From: an uncultured Oscillospiraceae bacterium
Lineage (GTDB): Bacteria > Bacillota > Clostridia > Oscillospirales > Oscillospiraceae
Direction: 5' to 3'
Length of the DNA stretch: 64,000 nt
Assembly (NCBI GenBank): GCA_944385035.1
Contig: CALWVV010000005.1
Span: forward strand, 101,188 to 165,187
This document shows positions 8,978 through 17,916 of the stretch, piece by piece. How positions within the stretch are numbered: position 1 is the stretch's first letter; each line of letters starts with the position of its first letter. Under the pieces are notes generated by a model. The model had not been told where the DNA came from. It saw only the letters and a list, made by a program, of their open reading frames with translations, and did not search any database. A program made the position numbers and the translations under genes.

Positions 8978-9387
8978 AGCTGAGACTGACGGTCAGCTTT
9001 CAGGATGAGGCGGGGGAGCGCTTTTTTGGCGAGGGGCCCTACCGCCTTTTGCTGGGGGTAGAGGAGAAGCACAGCCTGCGTGCCGCCGCCCAGGGGATGG
9101 GGATGGCTTACACCAAAGCCTTCCGCATCATCAAAAATGCCGAGCAGCACCTGGGCTTTTCTCTGCTGGAGCGAGCAGTGGGTGGAAAAGGAGGCGGGGG
9201 CAGTACCCTGACCCCGGAGGGAAAGGAGCTTTTGAAGCGCTATGGAGCATACCGGTTATCCTGCGATCAAATGGCTGAGCGCCTATACCAGGAGCATTTT
9301 TCAAACTTCCTCCCGGCGGCATCTTCTGATTACCGGCGGGAAGGGCCGGGGGAAGACCACTCTGCTGGAGTCACTGCTGGCGGGTGA
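8974..9387 (+). CDS. ModE-like winged-helix repressor lacking a molybdate-binding domain
   Basis: A protein of 137 residues matching the LysR-like N-terminal DNA-binding domain of ModE: AAQGMGMAYTKAFRIIKNAEQHLGF is the HTH and LLERAVGGKGGGGSTLTPEGKELL the wing. The C-terminal molbindin (TOBE) domains of full-length ModE are absent, so it either senses metal indirectly or acts as a simple repressor. The operator at 6087-6110 is a probable target. Relatives normally end near YQEHF. Here the frame continues for about 20 low-complexity residues deep into the following NTPase gene, suggesting a lost stop or a frameshift. Confidence 0.82.
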   Translation: MKLRLTVSFQDEAGERFFGEGPYRLLLGVEEKHSLRAAAQGMGMAYTKAFRIIKNAEQHLGFSLLERAVGGKGGGGSTLTPEGKELLKRYGAYRLSCDQMAERLYQEHFSNFLPAASSDYRREGPGEDHSAGVTAGG

Positions 9388-9772
9388 GAAAATACCCGGA
9401 TTGCGCAGCGGCGTGGAACGGGGAGGGGACGGCCTCCCCAAGCTGGTGTGGCTGGAGGAGCGCGGCGGCTCAGAGCGGTGTGTCATCGGCCGGCGGGGGC
9501 AAGCTTCCATGGAGCCGGTGCCGGGAGTGCTGGATACAGAGGGGACAGAGCTCGTCCGGAGGGTGCTGGCCGCGCCGGGAGAGTGGGCTGCGGTGGACGA
9601 GATCGGCTTTTTGGAGCAGTCCAGCCCCGCCTATCAGCAGGCACTGTGGAACTTGTTGGAACACAAACGGATGTTGGCCGTTCTGCGCAAGGAGGACCTC
9701 CCCTTTTTAAACCGCCTGCGGGAACGGGCGGACTGCTTTGTACTGGATTTGGACGAGGTGTGTGGGCCATGA
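9242..9772 (+). CDS. THEP1-like nucleoside-triphosphatase
   Basis: A P-loop protein of up to 176 residues. It has the Walker A GGKGRGKTT and the Walker B-like AAVDEIGFLE, typical of the small NTPase_1 (THEP1) family, which hydrolyses NTPs; its cellular role is unclear. The start is uncertain. The ATG at 9242 lies well inside the ModE-like gene, and homology begins only around 9326 (HLLITGGKG); no ATG, GTG or TTG in frame lies closer. It overlaps the next gene by four bases. Its position between a molybdate transporter and a MocA-like gene suggests a role in cofactor supply. Confidence 0.75.
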   Translation: MEHTGYPAIKWLSAYTRSIFQTSSRRHLLITGGKGRGKTTLLESLLAGEKIPGLRSGVERGGDGLPKLVWLEERGGSERCVIGRRGQASMEPVPGVLDTEGTELVRRVLAAPGEWAAVDEIGFLEQSSPAYQQALWNLLEHKRMLAVLRKEDLPFLNRLRERADCFVLDLDEVCGP

Positions 9773-10365
9773 AGCTGGGATGTGTGGTGCTGGCCGCAGG
9801 ACAGGGAAGGCGGTTTGGTGACAATAAGCTGCTGCAGATGCTGGCCGGCCAGCCGGTGCTGGGCCATGTGCTCTCAGCCCTGCCCCGAGAGCGGTTTGAG
9901 CGGATCGCGGTGGTGGCATCCACCCAGGGAGTGGAGACACTGTGCAGCCAGCAGGGCCTTGCCTGCCTGCGTTATCCCGGCGGCCCCCAGAGTGAGAGCA
10001 TTCGAAGGGGAGCCGCGGCTATGGAGGGGATGGACGGATGCCTGTTTGTCATGGGGGACCAGCCCCTGTGTGCCAGGGAGAGCATGGAGAACATGGTGGA
10101 TGCGTTTCTGGCCCATCCGGAGGCGGTGATCCGTCTGGCCTGGGGGGAGACCCCGTGCAGCCCGGTGCTGTTCCCCCAAAAGTATTTCCAAAAATTCCAA
10201 AGCCTCACGGGAGAACAGGGAGGAATGTCCGTGCTAAAGGGGCTGGATGTGCCGATCCGTTTGATCCAGGCAAAGGAGGAGGCAGAGCTCTGGGATGTAG
10301 ATACAAGAGCGGAGCTGGAGAAACTAGAGGCGCAGCTGGTCAAACGGCGCTTGGCCCAACCATAA
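9769..10365 (+). CDS. MocA/YgfJ-like molybdenum cofactor cytidylyltransferase
   Basis: A protein of 198 residues of the MobA-like NTP transferase family. The N-terminal nucleotide-binding motif is LAAGQGRRFGDNKLL, followed by GDQPLC (metal/nucleotide site) and WGETPCSPVLFP. MocA and its YgfJ relatives attach CMP to molybdopterin to make the cytosine dinucleotide form used by many xanthine dehydrogenase-family enzymes, consistent with the hydroxylase upstream. MobA (GMP-adding) is less likely given the hydroxylase context. It is the last gene before a strong terminator. Confidence 0.83.
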   Translation: MKLGCVVLAAGQGRRFGDNKLLQMLAGQPVLGHVLSALPRERFERIAVVASTQGVETLCSQQGLACLRYPGGPQSESIRRGAAAMEGMDGCLFVMGDQPLCARESMENMVDAFLAHPEAVIRLAWGETPCSPVLFPQKYFQKFQSLTGEQGGMSVLKGLDVPIRLIQAKEEAELWDVDTRAELEKLEAQLVKRRLAQP

Positions 10366-10366
10366 A

Positions 10367-10400
10367 AAAGCGGTTCCCCTTCAGCGGGGAACCGCTTTTA
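10367..10400. terminator. Bidirectional terminator between convergent operons
   Basis: The stem AAAGCGGTTCCCC/GGGGAACCGCTTT is flanked by A and T runs, so it can act on both strands. Confidence 0.85.
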
Positions 10401-10416
10401 TATGTATCAGTGGATT

Positions 10417-11082
10417 TTAAAGGGAGTGCTCATCCCGTTGAATGGGAATGCGGGGAAGAGTCCAGCGGTAGTGACTGGCCAGAACCCGGAGAATGACCAC
10501 CAGCAGCGTGCTCATAAAAATAGAGATAGCAGGGGCATAGAGCTGCAGCAGGTAGTAGCACAGCGCGCCGGCCAGGGATGCCAGGGCGTAGATATGCTTG
10601 CGCAGAACGGCGGGAGTGGAGCGGCTGAGCACGTCCCGGAGCATGCCGCCCCCCACGCCGGTGGTGAGCCCCAGAAAGACACAGAAAAAGGCGTTCTCTC
10701 CAAAACCGGCGTCGATGGTGTTCTGCACACCAATGACCGAGAAGATGCCAAGACCCGCCGCGTCAAAGATATTGAGGGCGGTATCGTTGATAAACGGAAT
10801 GGATTTTCCCCGGCGGGCCCTCCAGTGGGCGATGACAAAGACCACCAGGGCGGTGAGTACGGCGAACAGCAGATAGACATAGTTGAGAAAGGCCTGGGGC
10901 GGGATCTGCCCCAGGAGCAGGTCCCGGATAATGCCGCCGCCGATGGCGGTAACGGCTCCCAGGAACACCACGCCGAACAGGTCCAGATTGCGCTCAATGG
11001 CCAGCATGGCTCCGGAGATGGAGAAGGCTATGGTACCCACGATCTCAGTGAGAAAGGATAGACTATGTAAATCAAAGCTCAT
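10417..11082 (-). CDS. TRIC-type cation channel family protein (UPF0126)
   Basis: A membrane protein of 221 residues with two internally repeated three-helix units, each carrying the glycine-rich signature: GAVTAIGGGIIRDLLLG in the first and LTTGVGGGMLRDVL in the second. These are the hallmarks of the bacterial UPF0126/TRIC family, trimeric channels for monovalent cations. The start at 11082 (MSFDLHS) is chosen because AAAAAGGA precedes it. It overlaps the end of the phosphopantetheinyl transferase gene by 11 bases. Confidence 0.88.
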   Translation of the reverse strand: MSFDLHSLSFLTEIVGTIAFSISGAMLAIERNLDLFGVVFLGAVTAIGGGIIRDLLLGQIPPQAFLNYVYLLFAVLTALVVFVIAHWRARRGKSIPFINDTALNIFDAAGLGIFSVIGVQNTIDAGFGENAFFCVFLGLTTGVGGGMLRDVLSRSTPAVLRKHIYALASLAGALCYYLLQLYAPAISIFMSTLLVVILRVLASHYRWTLPRIPIQRDEHSL

Positions 11083-11686
11083 GACTGCTCGCATCCTTTT
11101 TTGCTTCATCAGTACATGCCCAAACCGCGCAGACGGAGGGCGCTTGAGAAAGGTCCCGCCAACGGATTTTGACCGGCGCGGAGGTTGTCCCACACACGGC
11201 GCCTACCCAGTCAGGGCCAAAGAAAAGCTGGAAGCAGAGACCCTGGTGGACGTAGAAAAGTTCTCCCGGATGGGGAAGCGGGACGGAGATGGCGGCAATG
11301 GAGCCGCGCAGACCCTGGCCGCTCTGCTTAGAGCGGCTCTCCTTCAGGGCCCACAGGGTGGTGAAGCTCTGCCAAAAGTCGCTCTGCCGTTCCAGCCAGG
11401 CCAGCTCCTCCGGAGCACACACGCGCCTGGGCAGAGAGGGCCGCCAGGACTTGACCAGCTGAATGTCCACCCCCACAGGGGCGCTGTCCAGGGCGCACAG
11501 GGCCAGCGTGCCGCTGTGGCTGAGGTTGAATTCCCGGCCCGGAAGGTGGGAGAAGGCCGGTTTTCCCAGCGGAGTGCGCACCAACTGAGGCAGGGGGGAC
11601 AGGCCCCAGTGCTCTTTGGCGGCTATGGCCAGCAGGCCATAGGCCTGGGCGCGCGTTTCCAGGCTGTCCGCTCCGTATAAAACCAC
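11072..11686 (-). CDS. 4'-phosphopantetheinyl transferase (Sfp type)
   Basis: A protein of 204 residues that moves the phosphopantetheine arm of CoA onto carrier-protein serines. Family motifs in order: TPLGKPAF, FNLSHSG, VGVDIQ (Mg-binding Asp) and LWALKES (normally WTxKEA). The GTG start at 11686 follows GGGGGGGAG. No polyketide or peptide synthetase lies in the window, so its carrier-protein partner is elsewhere; it could also serve as the holo-ACP synthase. Confidence 0.88.
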   Translation of the reverse strand: MVLYGADSLETRAQAYGLLAIAAKEHWGLSPLPQLVRTPLGKPAFSHLPGREFNLSHSGTLALCALDSAPVGVDIQLVKSWRPSLPRRVCAPEELAWLERQSDFWQSFTTLWALKESRSKQSGQGLRGSIAAISVPLPHPGELFYVHQGLCFQLFFGPDWVGAVCGTTSAPVKIRWRDLSQAPSVCAVWACTDEAKKDASSHEL

Positions 11687-11760
11687 AGCGCTCCCCCCCG
11701 CCTGATGTTTTTCTCATTATAACAGACGGAGGGGAGCGCTGGCTAGAGCCAAATCAAATT

Positions 11761-12276
11761 TTAGCAGGGAAGAGGGAACCAGGCCCCTGCCGCAGAGAGG
11801 CCTGCAAAGAGAATATGGTGGGGGGGATAGAGGGTAAAGACCACCACCATGCCCAAAAGCATCAGGGTGAGCAGCACACTGAGTACCTTGCGCCGGGTGG
11901 AAAAGGGCTGGGAAAAGGTTGTGGGCAGCCAGAAGCCCAGAGCCATGACTGCGATGTAGATGGAAATGTCCACCCACATGGCCTCGCCTCCCAGGCAGAT
12001 GTGGTAGAGATAGCCCATGGCCAGCATGGCGGCACAGATCATGGGTGCAGTCAGCAGCCAGGGGTAAATCCCGCCGGGGCGGCCCCGGTTGAGCAGCACC
12101 GCGGCGGCCAGGTAGGGCCAGAAGACAATTTTGACATGTTCCCACAGGCTCTCATTCACCGGAGAAACGAGAGCCGTAATGGCGCAGGGCACCCAGGAGT
12201 AGAGAAAATGGAGCAGGGTTCCGGCCAAAATGGCGGCCAGACAAGTGAGGATCAACGAGCGTTTCCCATAATACAT
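11761..12276 (-). CDS. Small polytopic membrane protein (possible DUF6512 family)
   Basis: A protein of 171 residues with about five to six hydrophobic segments. A conserved-looking motif SPVNESLWEHVKIVFWP follows the first helix; it is reminiscent of the uncharacterised DUF6512 family, though this is recognition from memory. The ATG at 12276 was chosen over the upstream GTG because AAGGTGG precedes it. It starts an apparent three-gene transcript with the phosphopantetheinyl transferase and the TRIC protein. Function unknown. Confidence 0.7.
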   Translation of the reverse strand: MYYGKRSLILTCLAAILAGTLLHFLYSWVPCAITALVSPVNESLWEHVKIVFWPYLAAAVLLNRGRPGGIYPWLLTAPMICAAMLAMGYLYHICLGGEAMWVDISIYIAVMALGFWLPTTFSQPFSTRRKVLSVLLTLMLLGMVVVFTLYPPHHILFAGLSAAGAWFPLPC

Positions 12277-12342
12277 GACACACACCACCTTGCTCTACTG
12301 TATGCCGGGTTGGGGGAAGTTATGCCAACAAAGCGCAGAAAA

Positions 12343-12371
12343 GCGGGCCCCGGAGGATGTCCGGGGCCCGC
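12343..12371 (-). terminator. Terminator after pyrG
   Basis: The GC-rich stem GCGGGCCCCGGA/TCCGGGGCCCGC is followed by TTTTC on the minus strand, just past the pyrG stop. Confidence 0.75.
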
Positions 12372-12375
12372 TGTT

Positions 12376-13989
12376 TTATTGCGTTGAGGCCTGGTAGGCC
12401 TTGGCGGCGGCAAGAAAGGCGCCGAAGAGAGGATGAGCCCGGTTGGGGCGGCTTTTCAGCTCCGGGTGGAACTGTACCCCCACAAACCAGGGGTGGTCAG
12501 GCAGCTCCACCATCTCCACCAGCCGTCCGTCGGGGGACAGACCGGACAGCCGAAGCCCTGCCTGCGTGAGAAGGTCCCGATATTGGTTGTTGAACTCGTA
12601 GCGGTGGCGGTGGCGCTCCTGAATCTCCTCCGTCCCGTAGGCATGGAAGGCAAAGGTATCCGTCCCGGTGATATGACAGGGATAGGCACCCAGGCGCATG
12701 GTGCCGCCCTTTGCGGTGATCCCCCGCTGGTCGGGCATAAGGTCGATGACCGGATGGGGGGTGTCGGGAGCCAGCTCGCTGGAGTGGGCCCCCGCCAGAT
12801 GGCACACATGGCGGGCAAATTCCACCACGGCCATCTGCATTCCCAGACAGATGCCCAAGAAGGGAATGCTGCATTCCCGTGCATAGCGGATGGCGGATAT
12901 TTTCCCCTCGATTCCCCGGCTGCCAAAGCCTCCGGGAACCAGGATGCCGCTGACACCGGAGAGAAGCCGGGCGGCGTTTTCGTCGGTAAGCTCCTCGCTG
13001 CTGAGCCAGCGGATGTTGACCTGCACTCCGTTTTCGATGCCAGCGTGGGCCAGGGCCTCCACCACCGACAGGTAGGCGTCGTGGAGGGAGACATACTTGC
13101 CCACCAGAGCGATCTCCACCTGTCCGGCGGGATGTTTGGCCCGGTGGACCATGGTGGCCCACTCGGTGAGGTCGGGGGCATAGCAGACGAGCCCCAGCCG
13201 CCGCACCACCACATCGGCCAGCCCCTCCCGCTCCAACATGAGAGGGACTTCGTAGAGAATGGGAGCGGTGAGATTGGGGATCACGTGGTCGGCAGGGATG
13301 TTGCAGAACAGGGAGATTTTTTCCCGCATCTCCTGGGAAATAGGATAGTCGCTGCGGCAGATGATCACGTCGGGCTGGATGCCCAGAGCGAGCAGCTCCT
13401 TGACGGAGTGCTGGGTGGGCTTGCTCTTCAGTTCCCCGGTGCCGGGGATGGAGACAATGAGGGAGACGTGGAGGAACATCACATTCTGCCGCCCCCGCTG
13501 GGCGGCCACCTGGCGGATGGATTCCAGGAAGGGCTGGCTCTCGATATCGCCTACGGTGCCGCCGATCTCCACAATGGCCACATCGGTGTCCGGCGTGTCC
13601 AGGGCATAGATGTTGGCTTTGATCTCGTCGGTGACGTGGGGGATGATCTGGACCGTGCCCCCCAGATAGTCTCCCGCCCGCTCGCGGCTGAGCACATCCC
13701 AGTAGATCTTGCCCGAGGAGACGGAGCTGTGGCAGGTGAGATTTTCGTCAATGAAGCGCTCATAGTGGCCCAGGTCCAGGTCGGTTTCTGCCCCGTCGTC
13801 GGTGACAAAGACCTCGCCGTGCTGATAGGGGCTCATGGTGCCTGGGTCCACGTTGAGATAGGGGTCCAGCTTCTGCACCTTCACCCGAAGTCCCCGCTGT
13901 TTGAGAAGCCGCCCCAGGGAAGCGGCGGTGATTCCCTTACCCAGACCGGATACCACACCGCCGGTGACAAAAATATATTTTGCGGCCAT
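12376..13989 (-). CDS. pyrG: CTP synthase
   Basis: A protein of 537 residues, the full family length. It converts UTP to CTP with ATP and glutamine. The N-terminal synthase domain starts [23 protein letters not shown] (P-loop) and includes [22 protein letters not shown]. The C-terminal class I glutaminase carries GICLGMQ (nucleophile Cys) and VQFHPE (catalytic His-Glu). It is third in an asnB-purC-pyrG series separated by 16-24 bases, all of which belong to amide-nitrogen or purine/pyrimidine synthesis. Confidence 0.98.
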   Translation of the reverse strand: MAAKYIFVTGGVVSGLGKGITAASLGRLLKQRGLRVKVQKLDPYLNVDPGTMSPYQHGEVFVTDDGAETDLDLGHYERFIDENLTCHSSVSSGKIYWDVLSRERAGDYLGGTVQIIPHVTDEIKANIYALDTPDTDVAIVEIGGTVGDIESQPFLESIRQVAAQRGRQNVMFLHVSLIVSIPGTGELKSKPTQHSVKELLALGIQPDVIICRSDYPISQEMREKISLFCNIPADHVIPNLTAPILYEVPLMLEREGLADVVVRRLGLVCYAPDLTEWATMVHRAKHPAGQVEIALVGKYVSLHDAYLSVVEALAHAGIENGVQVNIRWLSSEELTDENAARLLSGVSGILVPGGFGSRGIEGKISAIRYARECSIPFLGICLGMQMAVVEFARHVCHLAGAHSSELAPDTPHPVIDLMPDQRGITAKGGTMRLGAYPCHITGTDTFAFHAYGTEEIQERHRHRYEFNNQYRDLLTQAGLRLSGLSPDGRLVEMVELPDHPWFVGVQFHPELKSRPNRAHPLFGAFLAAAKAYQASTQ

Positions 13990-14013
13990 AGACCTTACTT
14001 CCCCTTTCCGGCG

Positions 14014-14727
14014 TCAGCGGTGCTCCAGCAGGCGGCGCATCACCTGCTGATAGGCGTCCTCCACTCCGCCCAAATCCCGGCGGAAGCGGTCCTTATCCAG
14101 CTTTTCATGGGTTTTGGCGTCCCAAAGGCGGCAGGTATCGGGGCTGATCTCATCGGCCAGCACTACAGTGCCGTCAGCCAGACGGCCGAATTCCAGCTTA
14201 AAATCCACCAGAATGACGCCGCACTCCGCCCACAGGCCCTTCAAAAAGTCGTTGACGGCAAAGGAATAGCGGCGGATGGTGTCCAGCTCCTCCGGTGTGG
14301 CCAGCTTTAAGGCGATGGCGTGAGAGCGGTTGATGAGCGGGTCGCCCAACGCGTCATTCTTATAGGAAAACTCCAGGGTGGGCTGGTCAAAGACCACACC
14401 CTCCTCCACCCCGTAGCGCTTGGAGAAGGAGCCGGCGGCAAGGTTGCGCACAATGACCTCCAGGGGAATGATGGACACCCGCTTGACCAGGGTTTCCCGA
14501 GAGCTGAGCTCCCGAATCAGGTGGGTGGGGACTCCGACTTGCTCCAGACGCTTCATAAGCAGGTTGGTCATCTGGTTGTTGATGACGCCCTTGCCGCCGA
14601 TGGTGCCCTTTTTCAGACCGTTGAAGGCGGTAGCGTCGTCCTTGTAAGAGACGATGAGCTGCTGAGGGTCCTCGGTTTCATAGACCTTTTTGGCCTTCCC
14701 TTCGTATAAAAGCTTGTTGTGTTCCAT
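14014..14727 (-). CDS. purC: SAICAR synthetase
   Basis: Phosphoribosylaminoimidazole-succinocarboxamide synthase of 237 residues, the usual single-domain length. It joins CAIR and aspartate in purine synthesis. Seen: [12 protein letters not shown] at the start, [13 protein letters not shown] and LVDFKLEFG plus [12 protein letters not shown] near the active site. The start at 14727 follows GAAGGAGTC; the frame is open further upstream only across asnB. No other pur gene is nearby, which is unusual since purC usually sits in the main pur operon. Confidence 0.97.
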   Translation of the reverse strand: MEHNKLLYEGKAKKVYETEDPQQLIVSYKDDATAFNGLKKGTIGGKGVINNQMTNLLMKRLEQVGVPTHLIRELSSRETLVKRVSIIPLEVIVRNLAAGSFSKRYGVEEGVVFDQPTLEFSYKNDALGDPLINRSHAIALKLATPEELDTIRRYSFAVNDFLKGLWAECGVILVDFKLEFGRLADGTVVLADEISPDTCRLWDAKTHEKLDKDRFRRDLGGVEDAYQQVMRRLLEHR

Positions 14728-14743
14728 TTCGATGACTCCTTCC

Positions 14744-16321
14744 TTATATGCCGCTGGCGCCGTAGTTGGCCAGTACCCGTGCAGAGGGGTCGTTGACGTC
14801 ACAGCCTGCCCAGCTTTTGTTGGGCATCCAGAAGTCGGTGACCATTTGGCTCTGGCCGGGGTAGTAGCGTTCAAATATCTCCCGATAGAGAAGAGATTCC
14901 TTGGTAAAGGGCTGGGCGTGGGTGTACTTGCGGCGCAGGGCCTCAAATTCCGCATCGGTGTAGTGTTCCTCGGCGTACTCTTTCAGGTCGTCCACCAGGG
15001 AGTGGCCCACCGCGTCGGAGAAGGCGGCCTTCTCCCGCCAGAGGATGGCTTGGGGGAGGTAGTCCCCCTCAAAGGCCCGGCGCAGGAGATATTTGCCCTT
15101 GCCGTAGGTGTTCACCTTCAACGCCGGGTCCAGAGCCATGACGTAGCGGACAAACTCCAGATCGCCGAAGGGGACCCGTGCCTCCAAAGAGTTGACGGAG
15201 ATGCACCGGTCGGCCCGGAGCACATCGTACATGTGCAGCTCCCGCACCCGCTTTTCCGCCTCCTGCTGGAACGCTTCGGGAGAAGGGGCAAAGTCGGTAT
15301 ATTTATAGCCGAAGAGCTCGTCAGAGATCTCCCCTGTGAGCAGCACCCGGATATCGCTTTGCTGGTGAATGGCCCTGCACAGCAGGTACATGCCCATGCT
15401 GGCCCGAATGGTGGTGATGTCGTAGGTACCCAGCACCTCGATGACCGTCTCCAGAGCGGAAAGGACATCCTCCCGTGTGATGATGACCTCGTGGTGGTCG
15501 CTGCCCAGGTAGTCGGCTACCTGACGGGCATACTTCAGGTCGATGGCGTCCACATCCATGCCGATGGCATAGGTCTGGATGGGAGCGGCGCTCTTTCGGG
15601 CGGCAATGGCGCACACCAGGGAGGAGTCCAGGCCGCCGGAGAGGAGAAAGCCCACCTTTGCATCGGCCACCAGGCGCTTTTCCACCCCGGCAATGAGCTT
15701 TTCCCGGATGTTCCGGCAGGCGGTGTCCAGGTCATTCCGGCACACCTGCGTGACCTTGGACATGTCCCGGTAGCAGATGAAGGCTCCGTCCTTGTAGTAG
15801 TGTCCGGGTGGGAAGGGCATAATTTCCCCCACCAGGCCCAATAGGTTTTTGGGTTCGCTGGCAAAGACAATGGTCCCACGGGTGTCATAGCCGTAGTAGA
15901 GAGGACGGATCCCGATGGGGTCCCGTGCGGCGATGAACTCGTCTGTCTGGGCGTCGTAGAGGATACAGGCGAACTCTGCATCCAGCATGGCGAACATGTC
16001 CACCCCGTATTTCCGATACAGGGGCAGCAAAATTTCACAGTCGGAGTCACTCTGGAAGGAATACTGGTCGGCCAGGGCGGCCTTGAACTGTTCAAAGCCG
16101 TAGATTTCTCCGTTGCACACCACAAAGCTGCCGTTTAACGAGAAAGGCTGCATGCCGGAGGGGGTCAGCCCCATGATGGACAGCCGGTGAAAGCCCAGCA
16201 CACCGCTGCCGGCTTTGACCACCCGGCTCTGATCAGGGCCCCGTGACAATGTGCGCTGAAAGGCCGCATCAAACGCGGCGGAGTCGATCACCGGGCCACA
16301 GTAGCCAATAATGGAACACAT
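14744..16321 (-). CDS. asnB: Glutamine-hydrolysing asparagine synthase
   Basis: A protein of 525 residues with an N-terminal Ntn glutaminase domain (MCSIIGYCG: Cys2 becomes the nucleophile after Met removal; VVCNGEIYG) and a C-terminal ATP-dependent synthetase domain ([10 protein letters not shown] pyrophosphate loop; [10 protein letters not shown]). It makes asparagine from aspartate using glutamine nitrogen. The start at 16321 is fixed by the requirement for Cys2 and by GGGAAAGGG upstream. Its leader holds a strong terminator directly after the promoter, so expression probably depends on attenuation or antitermination. Confidence 0.96.
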   Translation of the reverse strand: MCSIIGYCGPVIDSAAFDAAFQRTLSRGPDQSRVVKAGSGVLGFHRLSIMGLTPSGMQPFSLNGSFVVCNGEIYGFEQFKAALADQYSFQSDSDCEILLPLYRKYGVDMFAMLDAEFACILYDAQTDEFIAARDPIGIRPLYYGYDTRGTIVFASEPKNLLGLVGEIMPFPPGHYYKDGAFICYRDMSKVTQVCRNDLDTACRNIREKLIAGVEKRLVADAKVGFLLSGGLDSSLVCAIAARKSAAPIQTYAIGMDVDAIDLKYARQVADYLGSDHHEVIITREDVLSALETVIEVLGTYDITTIRASMGMYLLCRAIHQQSDIRVLLTGEISDELFGYKYTDFAPSPEAFQQEAEKRVRELHMYDVLRADRCISVNSLEARVPFGDLEFVRYVMALDPALKVNTYGKGKYLLRRAFEGDYLPQAILWREKAAFSDAVGHSLVDDLKEYAEEHYTDAEFEALRRKYTHAQPFTKESLLYREIFERYYPGQSQMVTDFWMPNKSWAGCDVNDPSARVLANYGASGI

Positions 16322-16349
16322 GAGCATACACCCTTTCCCTGCGTAAACA

Positions 16350-16402
16350 TAAAAAAGAGGCAAAGACGCCTTCAGAATCCGAATCTGAAAGACGTCTTTG
16401 CC
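16350..16402 (-). terminator. Leader terminator (attenuator) in front of asnB
   Basis: On the minus strand a hairpin of about 18 pairs (outer stem GGCAAAGACG/CGTCTTTGCC, inner CTTTCAGA/TCTGAAGG, loop of seven) is followed by TCTTTTTT. It starts only about six bases from the predicted transcript 5' end and lies about 30 bases before asnB. Confidence 0.8.
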
Positions 16403-16414
16403 TTTACGGGGCGC

Positions 16415-16444
16415 ATTATAAACCGAAAAGAGCCCCTTTGTCAA
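16415..16444 (-). promoter_or_regulatory. asnB-purC-pyrG promoter
   Basis: On the minus strand: TTGACA (16444-16439), an 18-base spacer and TATAAT (16420-16415). Confidence 0.75.
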
Positions 16445-16530
16445 TAGGAACGCGGCCTTTTTTCCAATCCTGTGGTGAAACCCAAAGAAAGCGGGCAAAT
16501 TGGTTCCCAAGCATGGCTGAAATAGACAAA

Positions 16531-16540
16531 ACAAATTTGT
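16531..16540. promoter_or_regulatory. Palindrome upstream of the glnA -35
   Basis: ACAAATTTGT is a perfect ten-base palindrome and resembles the core of the larger palindrome at 16584-16602 on the other side of the promoter. Confidence 0.35.
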
Positions 16541-16554
16541 TGTGCCCCGAATGG

Positions 16555-16583
16555 TGGAAAAAGAAAAAACTGCGTGGTATAAT
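16555..16583 (+). promoter_or_regulatory. glnA promoter
   Basis: TGGAAA (-35), a 17-base spacer and TATAAT at 16578-16583 with an extended -10 TGG. Confidence 0.65.
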
Positions 16584-16602
16584 TTCCACAAAATTTGTGG
16601 AA
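16584..16602. promoter_or_regulatory. Perfect palindrome at the glnA transcription start
   Basis: TTCCACAAA-A-TTTGTGGAA abuts the -10 box and covers the predicted start point. It does not match the GlnR/TnrA consensus; it could be an operator or a 5' hairpin. Confidence 0.5.
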
Positions 16603-16659
16603 CCGGGCGCGAAAACCGGCGCGGCCCGCAGGACAAGCACAAAGAAAGTGGGTGGACCT

Positions 16660-17874
16660 ATGAAATATACGGCAAACGATGTCATCCAATATGTCAAGGA
16701 GGAAGAAATCAAGTTTATCCGTCTGGCCTTTTGCGATGTGTTTGGGCGGCAGAAGAATATCTCCATTGCGGCCACTGAGCTGCAGCGTGCCTTTGAATAT
16801 GGCATCGCCTTTGATGCCTCGGCCATTGCGGGCTTTGGGGATGAGACCCACTCGGATCTGCTGCTGCAGCCTGACCCGGAGACGCTGATGCTGCTGCCCT
16901 GGCGGCCGGAACAGGGACAGGTGGTGCGGATGTTCTGCAAAATCGTCTACCCGGACGGACGGCCCTTTGAATGCGACTGCCGCCAGCTGCTGAAGGACAC
17001 GGTGGCCCAGGCCAAAGAACGAGGACTGGAGTTTCTTTTTGGGGCGGAGCAGGAGTTTTACCTCTTCAAGCTGGATGAGCGGGGAGAGCCTACCCGAGAG
17101 CCCTATGACTGGGCCAGCTATATGGATGCGGCCCCCGAGGACAAGGGAGAAGCGATTCGAAGAGAAATCTGCCTGACGCTGGAGCAGATGGGGATCCGGC
17201 CGGAGAGCGCCCACCACGAAGAGGGACCGGGGCAAAACGAGATCGATTTCCGCTATTCCGACCCCATTACCGCAGCGGACAATGTGATGACCTTCCAGAC
17301 TATTGTGAAGATGGTGGCCCACCGAAATGGCCTGTACGCCGATTTCAGCCCCAAGCCTCTGGAGGGGAAGCCGGGCAGCGGCTTCCATATTAACCTTTCG
17401 GTCCGCGCCCAAGAGGGCAAAGATCACCTGTGGCAGGTGATTGCCGGAGTATTGGACAAGGTGGGGGAGATGACGGTGTTCCTCAACCCCACGGAGAGCT
17501 CCTATGCCCGATTTGGCAGCAGCAAGGCCCCCAGCTACATCTCCTGGTCCAAGGAAAACCGGTCCCAGCTGGTGCGGGTGCCGGCAGCGGTGGGGGAATA
17601 CCGGCGGGCGGAGCTGCGCTCCCCCGATCCCATGGCCAATCCTTATCTGGCCTTTGCCCTGATGATTGAGGCGGGGCTTTATGGAATTCAACAGGAACTG
17701 GTACTGCCCCAGCCCGCGGACCTGAATCTTTACCAGGCCGATGCACAGACCCTGTCGGCCTTCCGCCGGCTGCCGCAAAATCTGGCTGTGGCCCGCAAAG
17801 CGGCGGCAGAGAGTGAATTTATCCGCGGCTGCGTCCCGGAGGGGATCCGAAGCTGCTACTGCAAGGGCCTGTAA
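16660..17874 (+). CDS. glnA: Glutamine synthetase (type I-like, short form)
   Basis: A protein of 404 residues; classical GSI is about 440-470, so this is a shortened form. The beta-grasp N-terminus (KFIRLAFCDVFGRQKNISI) and catalytic domain are complete. Seen: AEQEFYLF and HHEEGPGQNEIDF (metal-binding Glu residues), KPGSGFHINLS (ATP/metal His) and NRSQLVRVPA (glutamate/phosphate Arg). It makes glutamine from glutamate and ammonium. The ATG at 16660 has a weak upstream purine stretch. The adjacent ANTAR regulator matches the glnA-nitR pairing known in solvent-producing clostridia. Confidence 0.95.
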   Translation: MKYTANDVIQYVKEEEIKFIRLAFCDVFGRQKNISIAATELQRAFEYGIAFDASAIAGFGDETHSDLLLQPDPETLMLLPWRPEQGQVVRMFCKIVYPDGRPFECDCRQLLKDTVAQAKERGLEFLFGAEQEFYLFKLDERGEPTREPYDWASYMDAAPEDKGEAIRREICLTLEQMGIRPESAHHEEGPGQNEIDFRYSDPITAADNVMTFQTIVKMVAHRNGLYADFSPKPLEGKPGSGFHINLSVRAQEGKDHLWQVIAGVLDKVGEMTVFLNPTESSYARFGSSKAPSYISWSKENRSQLVRVPAAVGEYRRAELRSPDPMANPYLAFALMIEAGLYGIQQELVLPQPADLNLYQADAQTLSAFRRLPQNLAVARKAAAESEFIRGCVPEGIRSCYCKGL

Positions 17875-17916
17875 CCATCCGCGCACGGAATACAACGGGA
17901 GAGGAGGGGAGAACAT

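Noticed and set aside
16602-16659. ANTAR-binding hexaloop pair in the glnA leader
   Set aside because: A GC hairpin (CGGGCGCG..CGCGGCCCG) exists, but its loop does not show the A1/G4 hexaloop pattern and no second hairpin follows.
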